From: a virus
Reading direction: 5' to 3' (one strand)
IMG/VR virus record: IMGVR_UViG_3300031578_000156
Span: 1-37,834 of that record
Length of the DNA: 37,834 bases
Shown here in pieces: positions 9,001-16,596 of this stretch (positions within the stretch are counted from its first letter, which is position 1; each line of letters begins with the position of its first letter). A model generated the notes under the pieces. That model did no database searches, was not told the origin of the DNA, and worked only from the letters and a program-made list of their open reading frames with translations. The translations under genes and the position numbers were made by a program.

Positions 9001-9949
9001 AACATGTGAGGATTCAAATAATAAACTTTTTGGTAATAATGCGCTAAAAATCACCGTTTCAAGTGGTGCTACTGAAGTAATTATCGAATCTAATGCAATT
9101 TCGACATGGAAACGATTTATAAATCGAAATTGGAGATTGAGAGGATGGTTATGTAAAGAAAGTGGACCAACACTAGGTATCAAACTTGGAATATCCGAAG
9201 ATGGTGGAAATTCATGGAATTGGAATTCTCAAACTTTGACAAGTACATATAAAAGATTTACTTTTTCTAGACATGTTAGTAAATATGCTACGAATATCCG
9301 AATAAGATTTAAAATTACTGGACCAATAGCTGGAAAGATTATTTATCTGAATTGGCCATCTCTGGAAGAAATGAGAGATAAATGTTTGCATGTGGGATCT
9401 TCATCCTACTATCCTGAGACAATGAATTATATTCCTGCTACTTATGTAAATGCATACACATTTACAGTAGGAGGAAATAGAGTAGCGGAATTTACATATT
9501 TGAGAGACGTATGTGCAAATTGTGGAGTTGATGATATAAAATATGGTAAGGTATCCCAAAGTTCGTACGTGGTTGCTACAGACATTACAACAGTTTTGTT
9601 GACAACAAGTATTTTAACTTCTAATTTGACAGATGTTAAATTTACAGTTAATCCTGTTTATTGGTCAACTGTGCCAAGAAGTAAAGCAAAATCGTATCAT
9701 GGGTTTAGAGTATTTTGTTGGGGAATTCATACTTTGACAGAGCAGGAAAAGAGATTAGTAGGATTTGTATCATCTGGTGGGATCAATGTTATGAATCCTG
9801 GAACAGGACATCCGTTTTACATCAAATCAGCAGAAGCGATTTTAGAACTAGTAGAGGAAGATGATTATAGAATTTATAGTTCTTATGATAATTTGAAAGC
9901 AGGACAGAAAACAAACATGGAAGTGGTGAAACGAGAGGATATTGTATAA
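6098..9949 (+). CDS. Large kelch-propeller + ARIQP repeat + carbohydrate-binding-like virion protein
   Basis: 1283 residues. Residues ~25-300 hold about six kelch-like blades of the form TEEYNGTSW...LNxAR...G-x-GTQTAALCFGG, a motif common in marine-type phage fibres. Residues ~305-405 form a beta-rich linker domain (GGGSCKARVKSATTQGGLVG). Residues ~410-630 carry the same ARIQP/NAEI repeats as the gene at the window start, with nearly identical DNA tracts. Residues ~640-940 are a unique region. Residues ~948-1090 resemble a jelly-roll carbohydrate-binding module (GFPDGWVISGGT, SEDGGNSW, YKRFTFSR, KIIYLNWPSLEE). The last ~190 residues are again unique. Placed between neck and tail-completion genes and coupled to the zinc-ribbon gene, it is probably a neck-attached or collar-region appendage that binds sugars (inference). 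A general tail fibre is the alternative. Confidence 0.75.
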   Translation: MATKIWTTKEDFDSGSLNNVVDHRNNDLQLVYAWSFGGDLNEAKYSMAGAGTQTAGLCFGGDKDGNDALITTEEYVGSLWACAGDLNTGRRNLSGCGTQTAALSIGGRTTIDEVITEEYDGTSWACAGDLNVARFWMGGVGTLTAGICFGGRNGVPTNFDSTEEYNGTSWCSGNGLSVIKFGVGGAGTQTAALCFGGRNIASYATTEYYNGTSWSLDSDLNKARDRLGGTGTQSVALSFGGYDGVTYLANTEEYNGSIWTVASSLNVLRYLSMGAGTQEALCAGGSAAVGFRLESTEEYCPVASGTWTVDFDSGYNLSVWGSTKWDDLSWLNAGGGSCKARVKSATTQGGLVGATWYPTGGSGYYETQPVDVECPDNRWYRLEVTLIEGSTPQIEQVGQDYSPPLPTIIGNANIQTYIFYTIGANGRIQPVITANSEISLNVPLYANGRIQPIINADGRISPVISANGEIVGNVPLYAVARIQPCINADGRIRSVLPAVGRIQPIISGDGRICPIIIANGRILYMITASGRISPIITATAVIFPSIRASGRIQPTISSNAEICLNVPLYAVARIQPVITGNGRIQLITTASARIAPSIGGNAEIALNVSLYANGRIRLPNYSSYTINALGRIIAERRTKLFISSDVKENILLYQRYQDLRGLVVDENFYTRDGYVVPRKRGRTNLGKYLFALQSPFFAQTVWSVNLNSSYQFDILTDAVGIAPFRMALARGENRIDVTRKETKVELLEIHPTTRTNITPFAKTASMIQKETFVIKDVSGQKTRLLDSEYSFVNTSYIKIVSSAYDASAIYTIYYVVINPGESEPEKRTYTSWVRSLNYVTWFGAYSEELMSIDDSSDETKDDTYLKTATHQSLIDNFGATLARTEPDSKWTVDGYREILEEYYHSYLRSSTTQKGVKDGIGNIVTIPPKLESYQNYKKWILGWQWLPTRELNVNPISGFPDGWVISGGTCEDSNNKLFGNNALKITVSSGATEVIIESNAISTWKRFINRNWRLRGWLCKESGPTLGIKLGISEDGGNSWNWNSQTLTSTYKRFTFSRHVSKYATNIRIRFKITGPIAGKIIYLNWPSLEEMRDKCLHVGSSSYYPETMNYIPATYVNAYTFTVGGNRVAEFTYLRDVCANCGVDDIKYGKVSQSSYVVATDITTVLLTTSILTSNLTDVKFTVNPVYWSTVPRSKAKSYHGFRVFCWGIHTLTEQEKRLVGFVSSGGINVMNPGTGHPFYIKSAEAILELVEEDDYRIYSSYDNLKAGQKTNMEVVKREDIV
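7327..7990 (+). repeat. ARIQP/NAEI coding repeat array inside the large kelch protein
   Basis: Encodes about twenty short beta-like units (ANGRIQPVI, ADGRISPVI, SNAEICLNVPLY). The DNA around 7495-7555 and 7763-7803 is nearly identical to units in the array at 577-1925, over 5 kb away. The copy order differs and units here are more varied, so this array is older or less homogenised. Confidence 0.9.
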
Positions 9950-9994
9950 CATTATTGATAAAATTGTGTATAATACATTGTGGGAGATATTATA

Positions 9995-10540
9995 TTGTTT
10001 CAGATGAAATTAAAAGTGGAGTTCGGAAATACATGGAATAGATTGAAAAATTCCTCCAATTGGGGCGATATTAGAAATGATTTGCTAGTTCGAATTTCTA
10101 ATGAATTAATGGGAACAATATCTTCTACTGCAGCGGCCGGATGGAAGAGACCAACTGGATTGGGAGATCAGAGTTGGTATGTAACTGTTGATAAAGGTGG
10201 TGGATATGCAATAATAGGAAATAGACAACCGTACATGTATTGGCAAAACTTTGGAGTAGTAGCTCATCAAATGCGTTATTTACTAAATGTTGGTGAGAAG
10301 ATGTATTTAGCTTTTGGAAAATATCCATATTGGGCAAAAAAATTCATACCTGTAAGAACTGAAACAGGAACTATTGTTTTTAGAAGATGTACAGAAAAAT
10401 CCATACGTGCCGGAGGATGGTGGAATCCTGGATATCCAGGGAAAAACTTTGTTAGGGACGGCATAGAACTTTATAGAAACACAGTTTTAAAACAGACATA
10501 TCGTGATGTATTGTTACGTGGCGGAGCATTAAGGAGATAA
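9995..10540 (+). CDS. gp10-like tail-completion/neck protein
   Basis: 181 residues if it starts at the TTG at 9995, which has GGGAG 8 bases upstream. The GTG at 9980 has no ribosome binding site and the ATG at 10004 is about 17 bases from the GGGAG, so TTG fits best; the ATG remains possible. The protein has the look of HK97 gp10-like minor tail/tail-completion proteins: an N-terminal helix, WKRPTGLGDQSWYVTV, a central YWQNFGVVAH, and a C-terminal PGKNFVRDGIELYRNTVLKQTYRDVL helix. These proteins bridge the head-tail connector and the tail terminator. The location just before the terminator-like gene supports this. Confidence 0.6.
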   Translation: MFQMKLKVEFGNTWNRLKNSSNWGDIRNDLLVRISNELMGTISSTAAAGWKRPTGLGDQSWYVTVDKGGGYAIIGNRQPYMYWQNFGVVAHQMRYLLNVGEKMYLAFGKYPYWAKKFIPVRTETGTIVFRRCTEKSIRAGGWWNPGYPGKNFVRDGIELYRNTVLKQTYRDVLLRGGALRR

Positions 10541-10544
10541 ACAA

Positions 10545-10736
10545 ATGAGAATAAAAATGTCAGAAATAGAAGCAATGCCTAGAGATTATTGTGATAAATG
10601 CGGAAAAGAATTGGGAGATCCTACATCGTGGCACAGAGACATTTTAGGAAATAGATTTTGTAGTTATGCTTGTAAAGAAAATTATAAAAGAAAACAAGAT
10701 AGACAACAAGATCAAAATAGACAAGGAGAGGTTTAA
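10545..10736 (+). CDS. Small zinc-finger protein
   Basis: 63 residues, with AAGGAGAT before the ATG. C16-x-x-C19 (YCDKCGKEL) and C39-x-x-x-C43 (RFCSYACKENY), with H30 between, form a likely treble-clef/zinc-ribbon-like site; the C-terminal tail is charged and glutamine-rich. The N-terminus MRIKMSEIE closely resembles MKIKMKEIE at 25236 and MKIFMKEAS at 25919. The gene overlaps the next one by one base (TAATG). Its function is unknown; a small structural or assembly helper is possible from context. Confidence 0.6.
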   Translation: MRIKMSEIEAMPRDYCDKCGKELGDPTSWHRDILGNRFCSYACKENYKRKQDRQQDQNRQGEV

Positions 10737-11440
10737 TGGCTTTTGGTAATTTTATAGAAAATGCAAAAAAGACTATAATACAACTTATTAGAGACCAGTT
10801 TAAGGATGAAGGCTGGGCCTTTGAAGAAATGCCGAAAATGGAGAAGTTTAATTTTTATTCTGCAGATCCGTACGAAACTTTTGTTCGAGCATTAACAAGC
10901 CTTCCCGACATCGACCAACAATTGCCATTAATTGCTGTAACAGTTGGAAGTTCTATTGGTAAAGAAATGGGAATAGGAAGATCAGGGGATTATTTAGGCA
11001 TGGTAACAGACACTGATGGTTATTACTATAAAAGATATAGTTGTGCTGTAAATATGACAATAAATATTGATATAGGAAGTGAAGATGAAAATACTAGGAC
11101 TGAATTAGTAGATATAGTGCTTGGATTATTTCAATTTTATATGAGGGAAAGGGGGTGGGAATATAATCCTCCAGAAGATTCAGAAGATATGTTTCAAATA
11201 ATTTTTGATAAAATAGTGAATGTGATGGGAGAGAATGAAGTACCAAAGCCAGAAGGAGATGTGTACGACAAAATATTTGTAAATCGATTGTCTTTTAATG
11301 TGATTATGATAGATTATGTAGATAGGCTGGCGGAAGGTCAGGGTAAAATTGGCCCAGGAGTAGATGAAGCACATAAAGGACCAATTTCTGTTGAACCAGA
11401 TCCAGATGGCCAAACAGGAGAAACTTATAATTGGAAGTAG
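10736..11440 (+). CDS. Tail terminator-like/virion protein upstream of sheath
   Basis: 234 residues, start overlapping the previous stop, with AAGGAGAGG upstream. An N-terminal helix (FGNFIENAKKTIIQLIRDQF) is followed by a beta-rich core with alternating pattern (YYYKRYSCAVNMTINIDIGSEDENTRTELVD) and a long helix with IVLGLFQFYMRERG, then a final hairpin (DKIFVNRLSFNVIMIDYVD). The overall pattern fits tail-terminator or T4 gp15-like folds, and the position directly before the sheath is where such a gene normally sits. The sequence alone does not prove it. The C-terminus is an acidic, glycine/proline-rich tail. Confidence 0.5.
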   Translation: MAFGNFIENAKKTIIQLIRDQFKDEGWAFEEMPKMEKFNFYSADPYETFVRALTSLPDIDQQLPLIAVTVGSSIGKEMGIGRSGDYLGMVTDTDGYYYKRYSCAVNMTINIDIGSEDENTRTELVDIVLGLFQFYMRERGWEYNPPEDSEDMFQIIFDKIVNVMGENEVPKPEGDVYDKIFVNRLSFNVIMIDYVDRLAEGQGKIGPGVDEAHKGPISVEPDPDGQTGETYNWK

Positions 11441-11466
11441 AATAAAAAAAAACAAGGAGGTAAAAC

Positions 11467-11517
11467 ATGAAAGCAAAATTAATTATAATCTTAATAACCT
11501 TTGGAGAGGAGGTGTAA
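11467..11517 (+). CDS. 16-residue micro-ORF preceding the sheath gene
   Basis: MKAKLIIILITFGEEV followed by TAA, with a strong AAGGAGG 6 bases before the ATG. Its last codons (GGA GAG GAG GTG) are themselves the ribosome binding site of the sheath gene. It could be a leader that couples or tunes sheath translation, or a short hydrophobic peptide. Expression is unproven; the only evidence is the good ribosome binding site and the overlap with the downstream one. Confidence 0.4.
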   Translation: MKAKLIIILITFGEEV

Positions 11518-11521
11518 CATT

Positions 11522-13213
11522 ATGAGTACAAGTAATTATCAACGACCCGGCGTTTATATTAGCCAGGATACAAGAGCAGTTCTCGCAGCTTTTGGAGGGT
11601 TGCCGAGAGCATTGTGTATTGTTGGAGAGGCAAGTAGATCGAAAGTTGTTTCAGATGAAATAGTAAGACGTGGTTATGTGTTAAAGGAAAGTATTACGCC
11701 CGCCGCCGCGTCTCCACATCAGGCTGAGTTAGATTATACGGCTAATCAAGTAAAAACAGATACAATAATGTATCGAGATAATGTAGAATTGGATCCTGAT
11801 GGATGGGATTTTGATGACGCAACACATGTAACTATCAAAGATTTTGCATTTACTGGAGGTTCTGTTTATACAATAAGCTATCAAGCAAGTGCAGTATCTC
11901 CGCCCGCAACTGATCCGTTAGTAAATGTAACTATTGAATCAATATCAATGGTAGGAACTTATCCGAGAGTATCTTATTATGTTCAGGGAACGGATTATCA
12001 ATTGACAGCTAATAAAGTGGATTGGACTCTTGGAGGAGCAGAACCAAATCTGGATACTTTTTACTATGTTTCATATACATATACAAGACCAGATACAGAT
12101 TATAGTACTCCAAAATTAGCTTTTAGTTTGGATGAAGTGTTGAATGATGTTGGTGGTTTAGATGCTACCAATTATTTAGCAATAGGTGCTCAAATTGCAT
12201 TTCAGCAAAATACACCATTTTTATGGTATATGCAAGTTAAGGATGCTGATGCTGATGGAACTTATACAGTAAATGATTATAAGACTGCTGTGGATGGATG
12301 CAAATTGAAAGAGGAAATAACGGATATTTGTATTTTAATGCCAACTAATTTTAGTAATTCGGATTATGATTTATTAACTGCGTATGTACGTCAGCATGTA
12401 ATTGATGAATCAAATATCTATAAAAAGCACGAAAGAATTGGTTGGTTCGGAAGAAAGATAAATACGGATATAGGTGATAAATCAACACAATATACTTTTG
12501 TTTATACAGCATCACAGCTTTTGGTAGCTTTTGCTGGTAGTCCTGGAAGAGGAAGATTAGTATTGATTGGTCCGAGTTATTGTCAGAAGACTATTACTAC
12601 AGAATCTGGAATGGAATTGACAATGACTTTAGATTCATCCTTTTTAGCATGTGCAGTTGCTGCAAAACAAAATAGTTTTGATAGCGTGGCAGATTCGTTG
12701 TTAAGAAAAACAATAACAGGATTTGATTCTATTGAAGAGTGGAGTCCAGAACAGGTAGATTATTGTGCTGCTAGCGGAGTTTGTGTTGTAAGTTATGTAG
12801 GAGGATTGCATATATTGTTGGATCCGATTACTACTGAAAGTGGAAATGCAATTGAATTTCAGGAAATATCAGCAACATGTCAAAGAGATTTGCTTACAAA
12901 AAGGATGAGAGAATATTTGGATGCAAATATTATTGGTTTAGTTCCAGATGACCTTGATGACTTTTTATGGGATATAAAAGGAGCAATTGTATTGGTATTA
13001 AAAGCGGCTGTTTCAGATGGTGTGATTGGTACTTTTACAGATGAAGATGGAACTACAAGGGAAGTAGATACAACAAAAGATATTGATGTGAAACGTGATT
13101 TAACAGATGCAACAAAATATCTTTTTAAATATTGGTTTAATCTCAGATATCCTGCTAAGAGATTGTTTGGTTCATATACTGTAGATACACCATTTTATGA
13201 ACAGAAAGTATAA
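11522..13213 (+). CDS. Tail sheath protein
   Basis: 563 residues from the ATG at 11522, with GGAGGTG about 10 bases upstream; a longer in-frame start at 11501 would sit over the ribosome binding site. The N-terminus MSTSNYQRPGVYISQDT is the hallmark of contractile-tail sheath subunits. The C-terminal half contains the usual conserved region (TGFDSIEEWSPEQVDYCAASGVCVVSYVGG, then RDLLTKRMREYLDANIIG and the DVKRDLTDATKYLFKYWFNLRYPAKRLFG end). The middle ~100-250 residues are the variable insertion domain. Sheath subunits surround the tube and contract to drive it through the host envelope. The very strong ribosome binding site fits a high-copy virion protein. Confidence 0.93.
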   Translation: MSTSNYQRPGVYISQDTRAVLAAFGGLPRALCIVGEASRSKVVSDEIVRRGYVLKESITPAAASPHQAELDYTANQVKTDTIMYRDNVELDPDGWDFDDATHVTIKDFAFTGGSVYTISYQASAVSPPATDPLVNVTIESISMVGTYPRVSYYVQGTDYQLTANKVDWTLGGAEPNLDTFYYVSYTYTRPDTDYSTPKLAFSLDEVLNDVGGLDATNYLAIGAQIAFQQNTPFLWYMQVKDADADGTYTVNDYKTAVDGCKLKEEITDICILMPTNFSNSDYDLLTAYVRQHVIDESNIYKKHERIGWFGRKINTDIGDKSTQYTFVYTASQLLVAFAGSPGRGRLVLIGPSYCQKTITTESGMELTMTLDSSFLACAVAAKQNSFDSVADSLLRKTITGFDSIEEWSPEQVDYCAASGVCVVSYVGGLHILLDPITTESGNAIEFQEISATCQRDLLTKRMREYLDANIIGLVPDDLDDFLWDIKGAIVLVLKAAVSDGVIGTFTDEDGTTREVDTTKDIDVKRDLTDATKYLFKYWFNLRYPAKRLFGSYTVDTPFYEQKV

Positions 13214-13261
13214 AATGAAGAAAGGAATTTAAAATTTAATTTTTGGAGGAGGTGAATTTAT

Positions 13262-13714
13262 ATGGGTAGAGCGCCATTTACAAAAGCCATAACTCAACAT
13301 ATAGTTTCAATTAGAGTTAATGGTCAGACTATAGGTTATATACAGCAGTGGAATGCATCACAAAGAAAGGATATAACTCGTGTTTTTGAGATTAATGCTG
13401 CGACTTCAGGAAGAGCAATTGAATTAGTTCCTGGAAATACTACCGAGGATACTATTGCTGTAAATAGATATGATATCTACAAAAAGTTAATGTGGAAGGC
13501 ATTTGGTTTTGCAGCAACAATTGTCCATTTGTCAGATCATTTAAGACCTTTTGATGTTAAAGAAATTTGGAAAACACCACAAGGAGAAACTTACGGAACA
13601 ATGTATACAGGATGTTGGTTTGCTGATACTGGAAGAGATATAGGTGCGACAGGTGAAAGAGTTATGATGGCTAGAGGAACATTACAAGTAACTGATAGAA
13701 TTCCATTAAGATAA
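13262..13714 (+). CDS. Tail tube protein
   Basis: 150 residues, with a strong GGAGGAGGTG about 7 bases before the ATG. It follows the sheath directly, as tube genes do in contractile phages. Features match tube proteins: an N-terminal strand pair (IVSIRVNGQTIGYIQQWNASQ), a loop with TRVFEINAATSGRAIELVPGN, and a central VNRYDIYKKLMWKAFGF, ending in beta strands (ERVMMARGTLQVTDRIPLR). The tube is the inner pipe for DNA and is assembled on the baseplate under control of the tape measure. Confidence 0.85.
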   Translation: MGRAPFTKAITQHIVSIRVNGQTIGYIQQWNASQRKDITRVFEINAATSGRAIELVPGNTTEDTIAVNRYDIYKKLMWKAFGFAATIVHLSDHLRPFDVKEIWKTPQGETYGTMYTGCWFADTGRDIGATGERVMMARGTLQVTDRIPLR

Positions 13715-13744
13715 TTTTTATGAAAATGAATTTGGAGGTGAAAC

Positions 13745-14158
13745 ATGGCAAGTCCATTAGATGATTTGAAAAAATTGTTAGTTGATGGTTCAATAACTAA
13801 AGATGTTGAATACGAAGGACATACTTATACTTTTTCAAGTTTAAATGAAGAAGAAGATGTTTGGAAAGATAGGTTTGTTCAATTGGATTCACCTTTAGCA
13901 ATGGCCACTTCTAAAAGAGCACCTACTTTGGCAATAGCTTTGAGAAAATTGGATGGGATACGTGTTGAAGATTTATTTCCTGATTTTAATAATAATGCAC
14001 TATTGGAAAGTGGAATAAAATTTCTTATAGCACAGACTTTGTTAGATGATTATTTTAGGAAAATGAAGAGAGAACATATTTCCGCTTTATTTGGTTTATA
14101 TGTTACTGAAATAGAAAAACCAGAAAAAGAGGCAATAGTTCAAATAAAAAACTCCTAA
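13745..14158 (+). CDS. Tail assembly chaperone, zero-frame product (gpG-type)
   Basis: 137 residues, with GGAGGTG about 5 bases before the ATG. A small acidic protein between tube and tape measure, with the usual chaperone pattern (EGHTYTFSSLNEEEDVWKDR, an aromatic/acidic loop, then IKFLIAQTLLDDYF). It ends in VQIKNS and stop. The slippery heptamer A AAA AAC at 14146-14152 sits 3 bases before the stop codon in the right phase, and the -1 frame is open into the next segment, giving a fusion of about 271 residues (gpGT-type). Such proteins coat the tape measure and recruit tube subunits. Confidence 0.85.
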   Translation: MASPLDDLKKLLVDGSITKDVEYEGHTYTFSSLNEEEDVWKDRFVQLDSPLAMATSKRAPTLAIALRKLDGIRVEDLFPDFNNNALLESGIKFLIAQTLLDDYFRKMKREHISALFGLYVTEIEKPEKEAIVQIKNS

Positions 14159-14213
14159 ACGAGCCCTCTTGGAAGATGAAGTCTAATATATTGGCTTCTA
14201 AAGGGGTGCTCGT
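14146..14213 (+). promoter_or_regulatory. Programmed -1 ribosomal frameshift signal: slippery heptamer plus stem
   Basis: A AAA AAC occupies 14146-14152 in the XXXYYYZ phase (codons ATA AAA AAC). Six bases later a stem forms: 14159-14168 (ACGAGCCCTC) pairs with 14203-14213 (GGGGTGCTCGT), with T14207 bulged and one G-U pair. The 34-base loop contains a further GAAG/CTTC pairing. The spacing is typical of -1 frameshift stimulators. Confidence 0.9.
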
Positions 14214-14559
14214 ATCTGATCCAAATGTAAAGAAAATGAATAAAGCTCAATGGATTTTTGAATATGAGGGATATGTAAGAAAAAGAAAAAAATTCCTAAG
14301 AGATCTAGGATTGCTTTTGGTAGGAGAAAAAGCTCAAAAATTGGATATAGATGAGGAAATGGAATTACTTCCATTAGCGTACGTTTTGAATCCAGAAGTA
14401 ATGAATGAGTATATTAAGAAAACAGAAGAAGAGGAAGAAGGTTTGAATATGAATGATGAAGAATACGAGAATATGTTGAAACGGTATGAAGAATCTGGTT
14501 ATAAACTTGATGATATTGAATTGATGGAAGAAAAAAATGAACAGGAGAAAAATAAATAA
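14152..14559 (+). CDS. Tail assembly chaperone, -1 frame extension (T part of gpGT-type)
   Basis: This frame is entered by -1 slippage: after the slip the next codons are CTC CTA AAC GAG, with no stop until 14559 (135 codons). The ATG at 14176 has only GGAAG two bases upstream, so independent initiation looks poor. The extension is highly charged and acidic near the end (KKTEEEEEGLNMNDEEYENMLKRYEESGYKLDDIELMEEKNEQE), with a helical first half (MNKAQWIFEYEGYVRKRKKFLRDLGLLLVG). In the known system the T domain binds tube subunits while the G domain binds the tape measure. The frameshift fixes the G to GT ratio. Confidence 0.85.
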   Translation, partial: LLNEPSWKMKSNILASKGVLVSDPNVKKMNKAQWIFEYEGYVRKRKKFLRDLGLLLVGEKAQKLDIDEEMELLPLAYVLNPEVMNEYIKKTEEEEEGLNMNDEEYENMLKRYEESGYKLDDIELMEEKNEQEKNK

Positions 14560-16593
14560 ATGTCTGATGAACAACTTCAGTTAAAATTAGAATTAGAAAC
14601 TGAAACTGCAAAAAGAGAAGCCACTGAAGCTCTTGGTTCTATAGGAGAAGAAGTTAAAAATTTGGCTGAAACTTTTACTGATGTTTCTACTAAATTAGAA
14701 AGTGTGGCCGATTCTTTTAGTTTATTAAAGACTAGAAGTGCGGCCGATTTAGAAAATGTTTCTAAAACAGTAAGAAAAACTGAAGAAGATTTTGAAGAAC
14801 TTACTAATACTCAGGAACGAGGCACTCAAAAAATGGGAACAACTGGAAAGGTAATGGGTGCTGTATGGAAAGATTTGAGTTCAGGAATGGGCGCGCTTAA
14901 ACAAAGATCAATGGACCTTTTAGGTTTAAGAGGATTAGCTTTGGGCGGTGTTGGAGTGACGGGAGGATTTGTAGCACTTGCTGTTGGAAGTTTTTTAACG
15001 GTAGATAAATTAGATACAGCAATTAAAAATCTTTCTTTTGATGCCCAAGGATTGAGAGGCCAGCTTCTAGGTTTGAAAGAAACCAGGGCTGGTGATACTT
15101 TTAAATTAATGGGACATAATGTTGATGCTTTACATGAACAATTTAAAGGATTAGGGCATAAAGGCGCTGTAGAAGTAATGTCAGCTTTTGCAAAGTCTGG
15201 AATTGAAGTAAAATCCTTGTCAGATAATACACGAGATTTATCTGTTTCTTTTGATACCATTTTAGGACTTCCAGTAGGAACTACAATGGGAGATTGGACA
15301 TCAAAAGCTAAAGAATTTGGACAGGATATTAATTTTGTATCTGATTCTATGGTGAGTATGTACGGAGATTTTGGTGCTTTTATTGAACAGGGACGAAAGG
15401 GTGCAGTAGCTGTTACTGATTTGATGAATTCTTTGGAAATGGCGGGGAGGTCTTTATCGGGATGGCATACAAATTGGCAACAAATGATAGATTTGCAACT
15501 TTTATATATTGATGGTGCTGAAAAAGCTGGTATGAGTACTGAAGGAGCGAGCCGTTCTTTCGCAGGTTTAGCTGGATCATTGGCGAATTTATCAGAAGGT
15601 AAATGGTCTTTTATTCTTAAAGATATGGAGAAAGTGGGAGCGGGTACTACGGGTGGAACAAAGGAAAGTATTGAAAGAGTGCAAGCCCATTTAGTAAAAC
15701 AAACAGAGGCAATGGGAGGCGGATGGTATGGTAAAATGGAAGCTGCTATTCAGATGCCTATGACGATGGCTAAAGAAGGTTCAAAAATGAAAGCGGCGGA
15801 TATAAGTACTTGGTATGGTATGTTGTTGGAACAAATGGTACCAAAAAGTATGCGAGGAAACAAAGGTTTGGAAATGGCGTGGTTAAAGAAAGAAATGGGA
15901 ATGGGACAGCAAGAGGCTAAAGCTATAACAGAAATGGCTGAATTTTATAGAAAAGAAAAAAAAGGAGAATTGACTGAAGAAGGTAAGAGTAAAAGAGATA
16001 AAACAATAACAGATATGGCAAAACAACAAATGGAAGATAGGTTATCTGCAACAGAAAGGATAACTGCAGGAATTGCTCGTTGGTGGGTTAGAGTTGCTCC
16101 ACACATTTTTTCTATGATTATGGGAGCAGTGGATCTCATTGTTAAGGCTATTGGTGTAGTAGCAGGAGAAACTGAATGGAAAGATGTTAAAGAAAGTATG
16201 GCTTTTTCATCGGCCGCTTTTGGAAAATTTATGGATGTTACAAAAACAGAATTTAATAATCTGTTGGGCATTGGAAAAGATATTAAAGGAATAGAAGGTT
16301 TGCTACCTCCAGATTGGGGAAAAGATGAAGAAGAAGCTAAACTTTCCAGAGAAAGAGAGCTTATAAAAAAACTTTCCTCACCAGATGAACCAGGGTGGAA
16401 AAAAATTGGAATGAAAGGGAGGAATCAAATGGAAAGAGATACTTTTGGAGTGGAAAGGGGATCATTGGCCTCAGCTACGGCAGGAGTAGTCAACGTTGTA
16501 AGAGGTAAAGAATTATTTATTAGAATTACTAAAGGACAAATGTTACAAGTATTGGGCGGGGAATCTGATGCAACAAATAAAGGAGGGGTATAA
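14560..16593 (+). CDS. Tail tape measure protein
   Basis: 677 residues, directly after the chaperone genes. The N-terminal ~120 residues form a long coiled-coil-like helix (LELETETAKREATEALGSIGEEV). A glycine-rich hydrophobic stretch at ~125-148 (LRGLALGGVGVTGGFVALAV) and a second hydrophobic segment near residue 510 (HIFSMIMGAVDLIVKAIGVVAG) could be membrane-active regions used on ejection. At roughly 0.15 nm per residue the tail would be around 100 nm, short to medium for a contractile phage (rule-of-thumb estimate). No lysozyme or peptidase motif was seen inside it. Confidence 0.85.
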   Translation: MSDEQLQLKLELETETAKREATEALGSIGEEVKNLAETFTDVSTKLESVADSFSLLKTRSAADLENVSKTVRKTEEDFEELTNTQERGTQKMGTTGKVMGAVWKDLSSGMGALKQRSMDLLGLRGLALGGVGVTGGFVALAVGSFLTVDKLDTAIKNLSFDAQGLRGQLLGLKETRAGDTFKLMGHNVDALHEQFKGLGHKGAVEVMSAFAKSGIEVKSLSDNTRDLSVSFDTILGLPVGTTMGDWTSKAKEFGQDINFVSDSMVSMYGDFGAFIEQGRKGAVAVTDLMNSLEMAGRSLSGWHTNWQQMIDLQLLYIDGAEKAGMSTEGASRSFAGLAGSLANLSEGKWSFILKDMEKVGAGTTGGTKESIERVQAHLVKQTEAMGGGWYGKMEAAIQMPMTMAKEGSKMKAADISTWYGMLLEQMVPKSMRGNKGLEMAWLKKEMGMGQQEAKAITEMAEFYRKEKKGELTEEGKSKRDKTITDMAKQQMEDRLSATERITAGIARWWVRVAPHIFSMIMGAVDLIVKAIGVVAGETEWKDVKESMAFSSAAFGKFMDVTKTEFNNLLGIGKDIKGIEGLLPPDWGKDEEEAKLSRERELIKKLSSPDEPGWKKIGMKGRNQMERDTFGVERGSLASATAGVVNVVRGKELFIRITKGQMLQVLGGESDATNKGGV

Positions 16594-16596
16594 ACA

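Noticed and set aside
9955-9974. TTGATA and TATAAT before the gp10-like gene
   Set aside because: Spacer is only 8 bp, and no -35 at normal distance; reported as not supported.
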